Assembly (NCBI GenBank): GCA_016630905.1
Contig: WBMQ01000002.1
Coordinates: forward strand, 434,001 to 498,000
Length of the DNA stretch: 64,000 nucleotides
Reading direction: 5' to 3'
From: Capillidium heterosporum
Lineage: Eukaryota > Entomophthoromycota > Entomophthoromycetes > Entomophthorales > Capillidiaceae
Shown piece after piece: positions 1 to 10,218 of this stretch; the stretch's first letter is position 1; every line of letters starts with the position of its first letter. Made by a program: the position numbers and the translations under genes. A model generated the notes under the pieces. The model saw only the letters and a list, made by a program, of their open reading frames with translations, had not been told where the DNA came from and did no database searches.

Positions 1-1
1 A

Positions 2-679
2 GAGAGGACCTCCAGAATCACCCTGGCAAGAGTCCTTACCGCCCTCAGGATAGCCAGCGCAAATTTGGTTCTCGACGGTGACTTTAGAACCACGTCCGGC
101 GTAGTTCTTGACACAGGTGGCGTTGTCGAAGTTGGGAACCTTGACCTCCAATAAAATCTTGGAGACGGCGCCACCAGAACCAGTGGTACCCCAACCAGCA
201 GTTTGGTACAAAGTTCCAGGGTTGCCACCCAAGGTACCATCATCCAATTCAATACCAGTGGGAGTGGTGTCATTGGAGTCTAACTTCCAGATGGCGATGT
301 CGTTAAGGTAACCGTTGGCAGTGTACTGGGGGTGCTTGGTACGCTTGACAACTTTGAAACGGGCACCAGACTCGTCAGCATCAGTCTTGGAGAGGTCGTG
401 ACGGTGGACCAAGACTTCGAACTCGGAGTCAGCACCGGTGGTGCAGTGAGAGGCGGTGATCAAAGTGTTGGCGTTGATCAAACTACCGCCGCAATAGTGA
501 CGTCCATTCTTGTGGATGGAGGCCAACCAGTTGTACTTGAAAGCAGGAGATACTTCGTAGCCACCAACGATACGAGCGGGAGGTCCTGGCAGACCTTTGT
601 CATTGGAGGCTGGGGCGGGGGTAGCTAAGGCAGGGGCAGCTAAGAGGGCACCTACGGTGATGAATTGTACGGATTTCAT
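2..679 (-). CDS. secreted trypsin-like serine protease (S1 family), 3' end outside window
   Basis: Extracellular endopeptidase expected to cut after Lys/Arg. The frame is open for 226 residues from the ATG at 679 to the window edge, with no intron. Residues 1-19 form a hydrophobic signal peptide. A short propeptide ends in PAR, followed by the mature N-terminus IVGG (37-40). The triad is visible: His78 in TASHC, Asp127 in NDIAIWKLD, Ser222 in GDSGGP. Asp216, six residues before the Ser, is the S1-pocket residue that gives trypsin specificity. The protein is cut off just after the active-site Ser, so only the last few tens of residues are missing. Codons are strongly C-ending, as in a highly expressed gene. 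The plus-strand frames at 108-628 are shadows of this gene. Family assignment is secure; the biological target is unknown. Confidence 0.95.
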   Translation of the reverse strand, partial: MKSVQFITVGALLAAPALATPAPASNDKGLPGPPARIVGGYEVSPAFKYNWLASIHKNGRHYCGGSLINANTLITASHCTTGADSEFEVLVHRHDLSKTDADESGARFKVVKRTKHPQYTANGYLNDIAIWKLDSNDTTPTGIELDDGTLGGNPGTLYQTAGWGTTGSGGAVSKILLEVKVPNFDNATCVKNYAGRGSKVTVENQICAGYPEGGKDSCQGDSGGPL

Positions 680-733
680 TTTTTGGATGGTTGTTGTATT
701 GTGTTTTAATTAAAACAGGCACTTTAGTACTGG

Positions 734-741
734 TTTTTATA
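734..741 (-). promoter_or_regulatory. TATA box of the trypsin gene
   Basis: On the minus strand the sequence reads TATAAAAA, 55 bases upstream of the trypsin ATG. That is a plausible distance for a TATA box with a short leader. Confidence 0.55.
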
Positions 742-2154
742 CCAGTTTTTCGAAATGTTAGTGTTGGATCATGCAGTTATTTTCCCTACATGGCATTGCT
801 GAATACTGGTTGAAAATTGCGTATGATACCTCTAAGTTCGTATGATGCGGTTGACTCACACCTCACGGTAACCAGGTGACCCTCCTTAACTTTTGACCCA
901 CATTTTTGAAAGATATTGCTTGTTACCTAGAGTTTTGATTTAATCGGGGCATGTGATATGTACGTCTTAGTTCCAACCTATAATAGACTAATTCCGAAAA
1001 GTATATCACTTGCCTTCGATCATATCTCTATACTTTGAAAGAATATCTAGTACTCATATCACAGGAATTTGGCTTTTTGAAACAACTAGTGAACCTCACC
1101 GCCTGCCTACCATGTGGCATACCTCTATCACTTTATGGGTAAAGTTTATATTTGACGTGTCTACATTATCAGATGAATACTTTGTCAAGGGTATAGTTCT
1201 ATAAGAGTATTGGCCTAACCACGTATATAATCTAAAAATAGTTGCTGAGTAAGCTAAGCATAACTTGTCATTTGAGCACGATAGTTTAGCAAGCTAGGAC
1301 CAAATTTGTTTAGCGATCACACCAAATATGACCTGTTGACATCTTTTCCAAATGTTAGGTTTCGGAATGGAATACATACTGTGCTCTGTAAAGTGTTCCC
1401 AAACTGATGGAGAATATTCTTGACGGTTAAATGTGGCATACTTCACTCCAAACCCAAAAATAGTTGGATTTCTAAGCTGCTTTTCAGATCTCACCAGCTT
1501 TGGAGTTGGAGTCGTGGAGTCTTTCAGGTAGAACTTCAAACTCCAACTCGAAAGCTTGGCTATAGGAATTTGCGTCAATAGTTTTCTGAAATATACACAA
1601 GCCTTGTTACACTTAACAGCATATTTTCAGAGTGAGTCCTATTAAGTTTATAGTGTGTTAGAGTTATATTTAAAAAATCTATCCAAAACGCAAGATATGT
1701 AGTAGACTGCCTTTAGAATTGATGCTAGACTGATTCGTTCAAAACCCATAGAATTGCATATTCAAATTCCTTGAGTCTAGCATATAGACATTATGCGATA
1801 GAACCCCACTAAATTTGAACAGTATAATATGGAAACTAGCGATAAGTTAAATGCGCATCCATATTATAAACTTTAAAACTTAAATTGTTCAAAGCAGTAA
1901 ATATACTGAGTTGTAGGAATGCAATAAAGCTTTTACAACCTTATATCTGATATACACTTAGTCGAAGCTTTAATTTAGATTCATTTTGATGTGTGCAAAA
2001 GTATTCCAATCCCTTTGCTAAAACCTTCTAGGAAGTACCCTATCTCCTTTGACGATTGCGGAAAAAAGCATATAACAAGGTCAAGTCCACCAAATTTTAA
2101 TCAATCTCCATAGCATCTCCTAGCAGCTCTTCGCAGGCCTCCTAAACGAACAAA

Positions 2155-2161
2155 TATATAA
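2155..2161 (+). promoter_or_regulatory. TATA box of first Pro/Lys-rich gene
   Basis: TATATAA lies about 67 bases upstream of the ATG at 2222. The two downstream paralogues have a TATA element at a similar distance. Confidence 0.5.
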
Positions 2162-2221
2162 TGGATATCAAATGAAAGCAAAGTAGCAATATCCAAATAA
2201 CGCTATCCAAACAACAATACA

Positions 2222-2560
2222 ATGTACGCCAACTCAAAGTTTATCTCCATCGTCTTAAGCATTTTCGTCTTAGCAACCGTTGAATCGGTACCTGCCAACT
2301 ACAACAGCAATAATTATAACCCAAAGCCTGCTCCAAAACCTTACGGTAACGGTAACAAGCCTTACAAGCCTATCCCACAACCTCCTCGTAAGCCTTATCA
2401 GCCTCAGCCCAAACCTTACAAGCCTGTTGTAAAGCCCTACCAGCCTGCTCCAAAACCATACAAGCCTATCGTTAAGCCCTACAAACCAGCCCCTAAACCA
2501 TACAAACCCCAGCCTAAGCCTTATCAGCCCCAGCCCAAACGTAACCCTTCCTACAAATAG
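2222..2560 (+). CDS. secreted Pro/Lys/Tyr-rich repeat protein A
   Basis: Small secreted protein of 112 residues, function unknown. Residues 1-22 are a signal peptide with a hydrophobic core (SIVLSIFVLA). The rest is low-complexity, built on KPY and PKPY units such as PAPKPYKP, with a basic end (KRNPSYK). There is no cysteine or recognisable enzyme domain. The start ACAATGTAC matches those of the two downstream paralogues, and all three begin M-Y. Lys/Tyr/Pro-rich secreted repeats recall structural or adhesive wall proteins, but that role is inference. A polyadenylation-like AATAAA lies about 55 bases after the stop. Confidence 0.75.
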   Translation: MYANSKFISIVLSIFVLATVESVPANYNSNNYNPKPAPKPYGNGNKPYKPIPQPPRKPYQPQPKPYKPVVKPYQPAPKPYKPIVKPYKPAPKPYKPQPKPYQPQPKRNPSYK

Positions 2561-3735
2561 GCTGAAGGTGTCGCAAGCCGATAATTGAACATGTATATGA
2601 CCTAATTATTTAAAAATAAAACTTAATAAATCAAATATTTTAGTTATATATTTTGCTCGTAAAAAGAATGTATGTTTATATTATTATATTTTGTGAAAAA
2701 TCGATGGGTGTGAATTTAATAGAAGCTAAACTAACGTTAGTTAGCATTTCCATAAGCTCGCTATTGTTATGTGATTGTAATAGCTATTCATAAATAAAGT
2801 GTATACAGTACTTTTCAAGCTATTTATGTTCAAGTCTAAGCATCAGAAATTTAGTATAATTACATCTATCAATCTCAGTATTTGCTCGTCTTCGAAAAGC
2901 AATCCAGAATGTAGACGCAAACTCCTATACGGCTAATTATAAAACATATATAAATAGGATATGTAGTCAATCCATATTTAAAATGATGTTATAACCAGAA
3001 TTTCAATTTATTGTATGAAAATAAAGTCGCTGTTTGCAGTAAGAGGGTGTAGCTTTAACGCATCCAACATCTGCTCTCAGCAGCTATATATTTTTAGCTT
3101 TAAAAATTCAACAGCTCCTCAAAGCAATATAAACTATAATAGAAAAGTCGTAAAACTTACCTATTCAATATGTATATAACTTATTGCAAGTATTATCTTA
3201 TCTTAGAAGCTATTGGATTTTAAAGCTAAACAAAAAGCGACTGCTAAAAATAAATATAGGATCTCAGTGTTAAACGTTGATCTAAATTTCATTTAAATTA
3301 GTTATTCAGACGAGAATCGGAGAAGCTATCAAAAGACCCTGTCCCAAATTTCTATCTATCAGATAGGAGGATCTTTTCGTCCTTTTATTAAATAGTAGAC
3401 ATATTCTCTAGATATTACGAATTCTACCTTGCCCCTAATCTAAAAATTTTGCTAAAAATTTAAGCTCTAGGTTCTACCAGCTCATAGTCGTGTGTATAAA
3501 AATACAGTAGATAGCAAACCCACAAAAAAGTAGATAGGGATTCCTGTAGACCCCATAGTATGCTACTTCTACCTTCCACAACTTTAAAAACTAATTAAGC
3601 GGCCATAGGAAACTAGACTTTAATTTAACTTTAAACAACTCCTATTCCTTAAAAAGTAGACTAAAGTAGACTTCCCCGTATTAAATGTTTAGGAGCAGGG
3701 ACATCGGTGTCCTAGTCTTGTATCAAGGGATTTTG
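2561..3735. other. intergenic, no gene seen
   Basis: AT-rich spacer between repeat proteins A and B. It contains AATAAA signals just after gene A. I see no supported ORF, RNA gene or mobile element. Confidence 0.5.
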
Positions 3736-3743
3736 TATATAAA
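3736..3743 (+). promoter_or_regulatory. TATA box of second Pro/Lys-rich gene
   Basis: TATATAAA followed by GTGA lies 59 bases upstream of the ATG at 3795. The same string, TATATAAAGTGA, occurs upstream of gene C. Confidence 0.55.
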
Positions 3744-3794
3744 GTGACTACCTACCATTTTGCTGTGTTATCAAATAGTAATACAACAATAACA

Positions 3795-4307
3795 ATGTAC
3801 TTCAATTCAAAAGTCATCATTTTAGCTTTAGGCTCCATATTTGTCACCAACATCGTAGCTGCTCCAGCTAGCTATTCAAACGACGCTTACAAGCCCAAAC
3901 CTGCTCCTAAGCCTTATGTCCCAGAACCAAAGCCATACACTCCTCCATCTAAGCCATACACTCCTCCATCTAAGCCTTATATCCCAGAGCCAAAGCCCTA
4001 TATTCCACCGCCAAAACCATACGTTCCAGAGCCAAAACCTTACATCCCAGAGCCTAAACCATATGTTCCTCCATCCAAGCCTTACGTTCCAGAGCCAAAG
4101 CCCTACATTCCACCACCAAAGCCATACGTTCCAGAGCCAAAACCTTACATCCCAGAGCCTAAACCATACATTCCAGAGCCAAAACCTTACATTCCAGAGC
4201 CTAAACCATATGTTCCTCCATCCAAGCCTTACGTCCCAGAGCCAAAGCCCTACGTTCCTGCTCCAAAACCCTACGTTCCGGACGTCAAACCAGTTAAAAA
4301 ATACTAG
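3795..4307 (+). CDS. secreted Pro/Lys/Tyr-rich repeat protein B
   Basis: Predicted 170-residue secreted protein. I chose the ATG at 3795 over the in-frame one upstream because its context (ACAATGTACTTC) and the encoded MYFNSK match gene C, and because the TATA box leaves no room for the earlier start. A signal peptide of about 23 residues ends near VAAAPA. The remainder is a near-regular array of KPYVPEP and KPYIPPP units, with Tyr every 7-8 residues and a basic tail ending PVKKY. There are no cysteines. A tandem paralogue of A and C. Function unknown; a wall, adhesive or extracellular matrix role is inference. Confidence 0.78.
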   Translation: MYFNSKVIILALGSIFVTNIVAAPASYSNDAYKPKPAPKPYVPEPKPYTPPSKPYTPPSKPYIPEPKPYIPPPKPYVPEPKPYIPEPKPYVPPSKPYVPEPKPYIPPPKPYVPEPKPYIPEPKPYIPEPKPYIPEPKPYVPPSKPYVPEPKPYVPAPKPYVPDVKPVKKY

Positions 4308-5361
4308 TAAGCTGGCAAGCTCTTACATACCTAATTCACATTTAAAGCTCATATTCTATTCTCATTTCCTACAAATATTTTAATAAATATTTTGAATTTT
4401 AAAACTTTATTATTTGCTATCAGCGTTTCTTTACATATATCTGGATAGGCTAAGTTTGTAGCTATATTTTTGTTTGACAATTTGAGTCTACGCTACACAT
4501 ATTGTTCACCTCTCCAAAGGATGGATGGATGCTATATGCTATATATAGAGATGAAAATATATCGATTTGTGTATCACATTCTTGTCAGAGAAAAGCTTGA
4601 AATATAATTGCAAAGGTATTTCTTCAAGCGATGAAAGATAGGTACTTTTATTTATGCAATAAAATAGCACTATCTCCGTCTCTTATATTTTCCAACTTCA
4701 GGTAAAGAATAAGATCATTTAAGAGGAATGGAGGCAATAGAACCACATATATTGGCTGTATGTGTAGATAGATAAATTGAATAGAGAATGTTTGAAAGCT
4801 TTCTAATGGAAATTAAAAGGTATAGATTATAGATGTATAATGAGGCAATATAACAGAAATATTTTGCAATTTTTGGAACTGAATATCGAAGTTCATCTCA
4901 ACTTTAGCTACATGTTACCCAGTTCAGAAACTGTCGCTTCAATCCTTTAAAAAGAAGTAATATAAAGTTTTATTAGTTTCTGATCGGAGAAATGAGTAGT
5001 TTTGCTTTGGGTGCACTGCTATTCTTTTGAGAGGACTCATCTAACTATCAATTTCACACATTGTCATCTATACTAACCCATCTTCAAATTGAAGTGAGTT
5101 GGCCGTATTAATCTTGAACCGATTAGCAGGTTGAAATTGCTTTGGATTCAAAACAATGGCAATCAACTTCGTGAATGTACCCAAGTTCAAGTAAAGTGTG
5201 TGGAAAGATGCAAAAAATCAAACAAAATTGTTCTATATCCATAAGACTGGACATTGGCAATAAGCTTTTGGAAATCAAAGTTCAAGTCGAAATAAGTGTA
5301 TTGGTTTATACTAGATTTAGAATTTGTTGCATCATGCCTTCATTTCCTTGTAAGAGGTAAG
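4308..5361. other. intergenic, no gene seen
   Basis: AT-rich spacer between repeat proteins B and C. A poly(A)-type signal (AATAAA) sits about 75 bases after gene B. Short frames here lack coding character. Confidence 0.5.
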
Positions 5362-5371
5362 TATATATAAA
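5362..5371 (+). promoter_or_regulatory. TATA box of third Pro/Lys-rich gene
   Basis: TATATATAAA lies about 60 bases upstream of the ATG at 5427. It is followed by GTGA, as upstream of gene B. Confidence 0.55.
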
Positions 5372-5426
5372 GTGATCGCTTGCTATCCTGTTGAAATATT
5401 CAAACGGTAACACGCAAAAAGCAACA

Positions 5427-6791
5427 ATGTACTTTAGAACAAGAGTTCTCAGCTTAGCTTTAGGCTTAACCTTCATCACCGGTGCTGTTACCACTCCAGG
5501 CAGCTATTCCAGCGTCAGTGATGCTGAAAATCCCAAGCCTGCACCTAGACCAAAACACAACTACTACATATCCGAGACTACACCAGAGCCTGTACCAGAA
5601 CCCAAACCTGAACCTAAACCTGAGCCCAAACCAGAGCCTAAACCTGAACCTAAACCCGAACCCAAGCCAGAGCCTAAACCTGAACCCAAGCCAGAGCCCA
5701 AGCCAGAACCTAAACCGGAGCCTAAGCCAGAACCTAAACCGGAGCCCAAGCCAGAGCCTAAGCCAGAACCTAAACCTGAACCCAAGCCAGAGCCTAAACC
5801 TGAACCTAAACCCGAACCCAAGCCAGAGCCTAAACCTGAACCTAAACCCGAACCCAAGCCAGAGCCTAAACCTGAACCTAAACCCGAACCCAAACCAGAG
5901 CCTAAACCTGAACCTAAACCCGAACCCAAGCCAGAGCCTAAACCTGAACCCAAGCCAGAGCCCAAGCCAGAACCTAAACCGGAGCCTAAGCCAGAACCTA
6001 AACCAGAGCCCAAGCCAGAGCCTAAGCCAGAACCTAAACCAGAACCTAAACCGGAGCCTAAACCAGAGCCTAAACCAGAGCCTAAGCCAGAACCTAAACC
6101 TGAACCTAAACCCGAACCTAAGCCAGAACCTAAACCTGAACCTAAACCCCACAATCCTAGCTATAAGCCAGAACCCAAGCCAGAGCCTAAACCCGAACCT
6201 AAACCAGAGCCTAAACCTAAACCCCACAATCCTAGCTATAAGCCTGATAGCTTTAAACCAGAGCACAAGCCTCACGATTCCAATTATAAACCTGAACATA
6301 AGCCAAAGCCCAAACCGGACCCCAGACCCTACATCCCCAAGATTACGCTACCACCTAAACCAGAACCCAGACCCTACATCCCCAAGATTATATTACCACC
6401 TAAACCAGAACCCAGACCCTACATCCCCAAGATTATATTACCACCTAAACCAGAACCCAGACCCTACATCCCCAAGATTACGTTACCACCTAAACTGGGA
6501 CCCAAGCCCTATATCCCTAAGATTACGTTACCACCTAAACCAGAACCCAAACCCTATATCCCCCAGCCTAAGCCAAACCCCAAACCTTACGTTCCCCAGC
6601 CTAAGCCGGAACCCAACCCTGCACCTAAACCAGGTCACAAATCCTATGGATCTGAACCTCCATCAAACCCCAAACCCTATGTTCCTGAAACTACACCACC
6701 ACCCAAGCCAGTCCCTAAGCCCTATACTCCAGAATCTACACCAGATCCCAAACCTAGCGTACCCAAAGTCAAGCATGAAAAAATATACTAA
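5427..6791 (+). CDS. secreted PEPK-repeat protein C
   Basis: Predicted 454-residue secreted protein. The ATG at 5427 gives MYFRTRVL, matching the start of gene B, and lies the right distance from the TATA box. A signal peptide (about 1-21) is followed by a Ser/Glu-containing spacer. Residues 57-240 are 46 uninterrupted copies of the tetrapeptide PEPK, making an evenly alternating Lys/Glu polyampholyte. Two PHNPSYK linkers follow. Five 15-residue repeats of the type [15 protein letters not shown] come next, then KPY-type units like those of A and B and a basic tail. There are no cysteines. The repeat leaves other frames open on both strands; those frames are not genes. Function is unknown. The repeat number probably varies between strains (inference). 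Confidence 0.78.
   Translation: MYFRTRVLSLALGLTFITGAVTTPGSYSSVSDAENPKPAPRPKHNYYISETTPEPVPEPKPEPKPEPKPEPKPEPKPEPKPEPKPEPKPEPKPEPKPEPKPEPKPEPKPEPKPEPKPEPKPEPKPEPKPEPKPEPKPEPKPEPKPEPKPEPKPEPKPEPKPEPKPEPKPEPKPEPKPEPKPEPKPEPKPEPKPEPKPEPKPEPKPEPKPEPKPEPKPEPKPEPKPEPKPEPKPEPKPEPKPHNPSYKPEPKPEPKPEPKPEPKPKPHNPSYKPDSFKPEHKPHDSNYKPEHKPKPKPDPRPYIPKITLPPKPEPRPYIPKIILPPKPEPRPYIPKIILPPKPEPRPYIPKITLPPKLGPKPYIPKITLPPKPEPKPYIPQPKPNPKPYVPQPKPEPNPAPKPGHKSYGSEPPSNPKPYVPETTPPPKPVPKPYTPESTPDPKPSVPKVKHEKIY
5595..6146 (+). repeat. 12-bp minisatellite coding PEPK x46
   Basis: 552 bases of a 12-base coding unit (Pro-Glu-Pro-Lys), 46 copies without interruption. Synonymous differences among units (CCT/CCC/CCA/CCG, GAA/GAG) form higher-order blocks of 24-60 bases that recur, as expected from unequal exchange. 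Confidence 0.9.
6315..6539 (+). repeat. five 45-bp tandem repeats in protein C
   Basis: Five consecutive in-frame 45-base units encode variants of [15 protein letters not shown]. The second and third copies are nearly identical at DNA level, which indicates recent duplication. Confidence 0.85.
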
Positions 6792-7313
6792 TGTATTTGT
6801 GAGTCCTTGCAAGAACGAACCACCATTCAGAAATTCATTTCCTGCACCTATTATCTACAATTAGTTTGGACTGTAAATCCCCTTATGTTGTTTGATACAA
6901 CTATCTCATTAAATAGAGTTTGAATATATCGGCTATGTCTTAAGATGTTTGTTACAAACTTTTTATTTGAAACAGTTTAAATTATACACTATATATATTG
7001 ATAAATTCCTTTAAGTGATAGAAAGTAAATGGATAGAAAAAATATTTCTAGTGACACCTCAAAGTAGTAGAATAGAATTCCACAACGTTTATATCTATGA
7101 CAGCCAAAGCGAATAATTGTCTTGGAAAAATACTCAAATTAAAAAAAGTATATATGTATGCTTTATAAGGATACAAGGAAACGATACTATATATAATAAA
7201 CCAATCCAGTATAAAGCATATCTCTATCCCAAAGTAAAAAGACAAAATTATGTTTGTTAATATAATAAGTTCGATTTAAGCGGACGAGAAATAAAGGAAA
7301 GCAGTACCATTAA
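6792..7313. other. intergenic, convergent 3' ends
   Basis: AT-rich spacer between convergent repeat protein C and SLU7. No gene is supported. Confidence 0.5.
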
Positions 7314-8965
7314 CTATTCTTGTTGGTTTTCAACTCCCGACTTTGGTACGCAGTACGCATTCTTCAAGATAGATCTGCAGCACTGATATCCCCACTTACC
7401 ATCTTCCCAATAAGATCCCCAGATTGATGTATGGTTATGTAGATAAACTAAGTTATACATTAGAGAAAATAAAAAGTAAAAAATTGTACCATCCTCCGCA
7501 TATTTAGACTGAGCGACGACGCGTGGTTGCCCTTTGATGACGTGACCAGTGCGGTTGTACTCGACGTAGTGCTCAGACTGAGCCAACAGCAGTTCACGGT
7601 CGGGGGCGTCGAGGTGTTCAGTACCACCGTAGGTAGCGAGTATAGATTGCTTGGTCACTTGTTTGGACTCGACCTGTTCGGCCAGATGCTGCTTGTAGAC
7701 CCGTTCGAACAGGGTGGGGTTGGCTTGCAGATGGGCCTGGTCTAAGCCAGCTTCACTCTGTTTCCAAGCGAACAGTTGCTGCTCAGCCATCTTGGGGGCA
7801 TCTCCAGATTGCCTTATGAAATTATCACCGGCATAATCGGACTAAACTTATAAGTACTAATAGAGAATAAAAAAGGTACATCGTTGACGTTCTTGCCGGC
7901 GTAGGGGTTGTCACGCATGGAACGGGATTTGGGGTCGTAGTACGCTGAGTTGGGGTCCAAATTTCGTAAATACTTGGGGATATCTTCACGTATTCTAAAA
8001 AAATTTGAGCAAAAATTGATGTGGTGAGCCTACCTTAAGTTTCGAACAGTTGTACGAGATTTGGTGTCGACTTTCTGGCCGGGCATGTCGCTCTTCTCGG
8101 CGTAGCGCTCGTCGTCGTCATCCGAGTCGTCGCTAGAACCGAACTCAATTTTGCTGGGGTCAACTACCTTCTTCAATTTCTGCGTCGAGCTTTGGCCCAG
8201 GGTGTCGGCATCGTCGAGCTCTTTGGCTTTGTGCTTCTTACGAGCTTCTTCGACCATCTCATAAGCTTGGATAAATATTAAATAACATTATTAATTTTTA
8301 TAAATCTACTTTTGAAGATGGCACTGTGCTGTTTAGGATCGTATCCCTTCCAACGATCTCTTTTGCTATCATAAGTTTCTTCGTTGATGGCAAAGATCTC
8401 ATCAGGCTAAACATATTAGAGTAGGAATGGTTAGTTAACTTACTTTTATATCCCTCCCTGAAAATTTGGCGCCAACCTTACGAGGCCTTTCAACACAATC
8501 TTTAGTTACATGACTCATAGCTCCACAGTTCTGACAAGCTCCTTTGCGATACTTGGTTGCTGCTTGACTCTACAATAAAATTAGATTGAAGTAGACATCA
8601 GAAACTACCTTACTTTAATTCCTTTAACGATCTTATCTTCAAGCGGCTTATCCTCATCTAATTTTTGGGGTCTCTGATGCTTTAAACTTGCAACACCACT
8701 ATCCAAGTACCCTAACATGGTTAAAATTTATCGATAGATTCTATTACATGGCGCTTTGGAAATATATTGAGGGATATGTGGGTTGATCTCGTTGCCTTCT
8801 TCATCGAGCTCAGCTGGTGCCGTACCGGCCTTACGTGCCGCTTCTAAATCTTTGGCCTTTCTAAATTCCTCCCTTGACAATTTAACTGTAGAAGAAAAAG
8901 TTTGTTAGAATGTTGAAATTAAAAAGTGAAAAAATATATCGGTTCTACAACATACCATTTGACAT
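7314..8965 (-). CDS. SLU7: SLU7-type pre-mRNA splicing factor
   Basis: Second-step splicing factor acting in 3' splice-site choice in the nucleus. Nine exons: 8965-8956, 8885-8748, 8711-8614, 8569-8444, 8406-8310, 8265-8034, 7994-7880, 7841-7490, 7447-7314. They sum to 1302 bases (433 residues) without a break. Exon 1 encodes only three codons plus one base. Visible family blocks: [26 protein letters not shown], the CCHC zinc knuckle C94-x2-C97-x4-H102-x4-C107, [10 protein letters not shown], an acidic serine-rich stretch, [20 protein letters not shown], and [17 protein letters not shown]. The C-terminal [16 protein letters not shown] block is complete. Introns are 36-70 nt. Identity is secure from the order of these blocks. 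Confidence 0.96.
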
Positions 8966-10218
8966 TCTAGACAAGCTTCTAAATACTGAAATAAATTCTG
9001 AATATCCTTTAAACTCAAGTCTTTGTATGTTGATACTGTTGGTTTGCTTGTTGGTCTATCAAAGTTCTATAGAAAAGCTAGGAGTATTGAAGTTTCACTT
9101 TGGTTCAACTTGAAAAGTTACTAAAAAGAATTGCGGATTTGAAGTTATCCTGCAGTTATTGTAACAAATAGTATGGCAGTAAATCAGCACCAAGTTAGAG
9201 CTATTGGATACTTTAATTATATAATCCAGACTGCAGAGGATAAGGAAAGTATTGAAACCAAAAGGAAGGTTGGGAGGGTATGAGGGAAGATTTATACCCA
9301 AGTAGTTAAAACTACAACACCGTACTATATCCACTTGTTTTAAAACTCCTTCAGTAAATGTTGGCTACCCTAACCAAAGTTTACTGCGATACATAAGGTT
9401 GCTTTAGTTTTATTGCTGGAAATAGCAAGCAGCCCCTATACCTTTCGTAAAACTACTAAATCGGTATGGTTTTACTTTGTAAATGCTTTCCAAACTACAT
9501 CAGTTGTTAACACATCTTCGAAATCATCTTAAAAGAATTGTATACTTGATATAGCTCGAAAAGATATTTTGATTCCAAGTATCCTCAACTAAGCCAGATA
9601 AGCTGACACTATTTCTATCTAAAAATCAGATAAGTTTTCAAAGGATATTCTACCTACCATTTTAAAGTGGTACCGGTAACTTATACATGTTACTCATTTT
9701 GAAATAGCAGTGGGATATGATAAGGGCGGCAATTTAACTCTGAGCTTCAGTACATTGCTCTTGTACTTTCTCAAAGCCTTAGCTTATAAGTACAATGCTA
9801 TATGTGCTGCTATCGTAAGCATCAGAAGCAATGAAAACCGGTTTGAGCAGGTTAATGTGAGTCAGGCAATTAGATCAATAGAACCACACTTGTGGTAACC
9901 AAAACTCAAATCCAAACTAAACTTAAAATGTCGAATAGATGTAGAGCTAAAACAGTAATCCAAATTGTAAACCCAAAAAGATGGAAAATCAAGTCCTAGG
10001 CTATACAAGAAACTATGTGTAGGTGTGTAGCCTGGGCGAATTGTAGATTATCATAAATATTTATTCAACATAATTTAATTAAGATTTCTATTAAATTACC
10101 ACAAGTTAAAACGAAAAGCAAAACAACACGAGACGGCTTCAAGCTTTTGGAAGATGCGAAAAGATAAATAAGGTAGAGGAAGCAAAGTGGCTTATAGATA
10201 GAGGATTAGTAGGCGCCA
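8966..10218. other. intergenic, no gene seen
   Basis: AT-rich 1.25 kb between SLU7 and the CCCH protein. Short open frames on both strands lack family similarity or splice support. Confidence 0.45.

Larger units (their letters stand above)
680..2221. other. intergenic, possible decayed coding fragment at about 1294-1600 (minus)
   Basis: Mostly AT-rich spacer. On the minus strand a TTTCAG-like acceptor near 1600 is followed by a protein-like frame that stops at a TGA near 1486-1488. The next frame (+1) then stays open to 1294. Both parts look protein-like (for example EYSPSVWEHF), but I do not recognise the family and see no initiator. It may be a relic. Confidence 0.25.

Noticed and set aside
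108-628. Plus-strand frames at the left edge
   Set aside because: Antisense shadows of the trypsin gene, which has all catalytic motifs on the minus strand.
5564-6299. Long minus-strand frames over the PEPK repeat (Gly-Ser-Gly-Leu and Phe/Arg-rich products)
   Set aside because: They are mirror images of the 12-base repeat, which has no stop in several frames. No promoter, signal or conservation beyond the repeat.
5482-6864. Second plus-strand frame of 460 codons overlapping protein C (Asn/Leu/Gln-rich)
   Set aside because: Same repeat effect. Its start lies inside gene C, and its composition is just a frame-shifted reading of PEPK.
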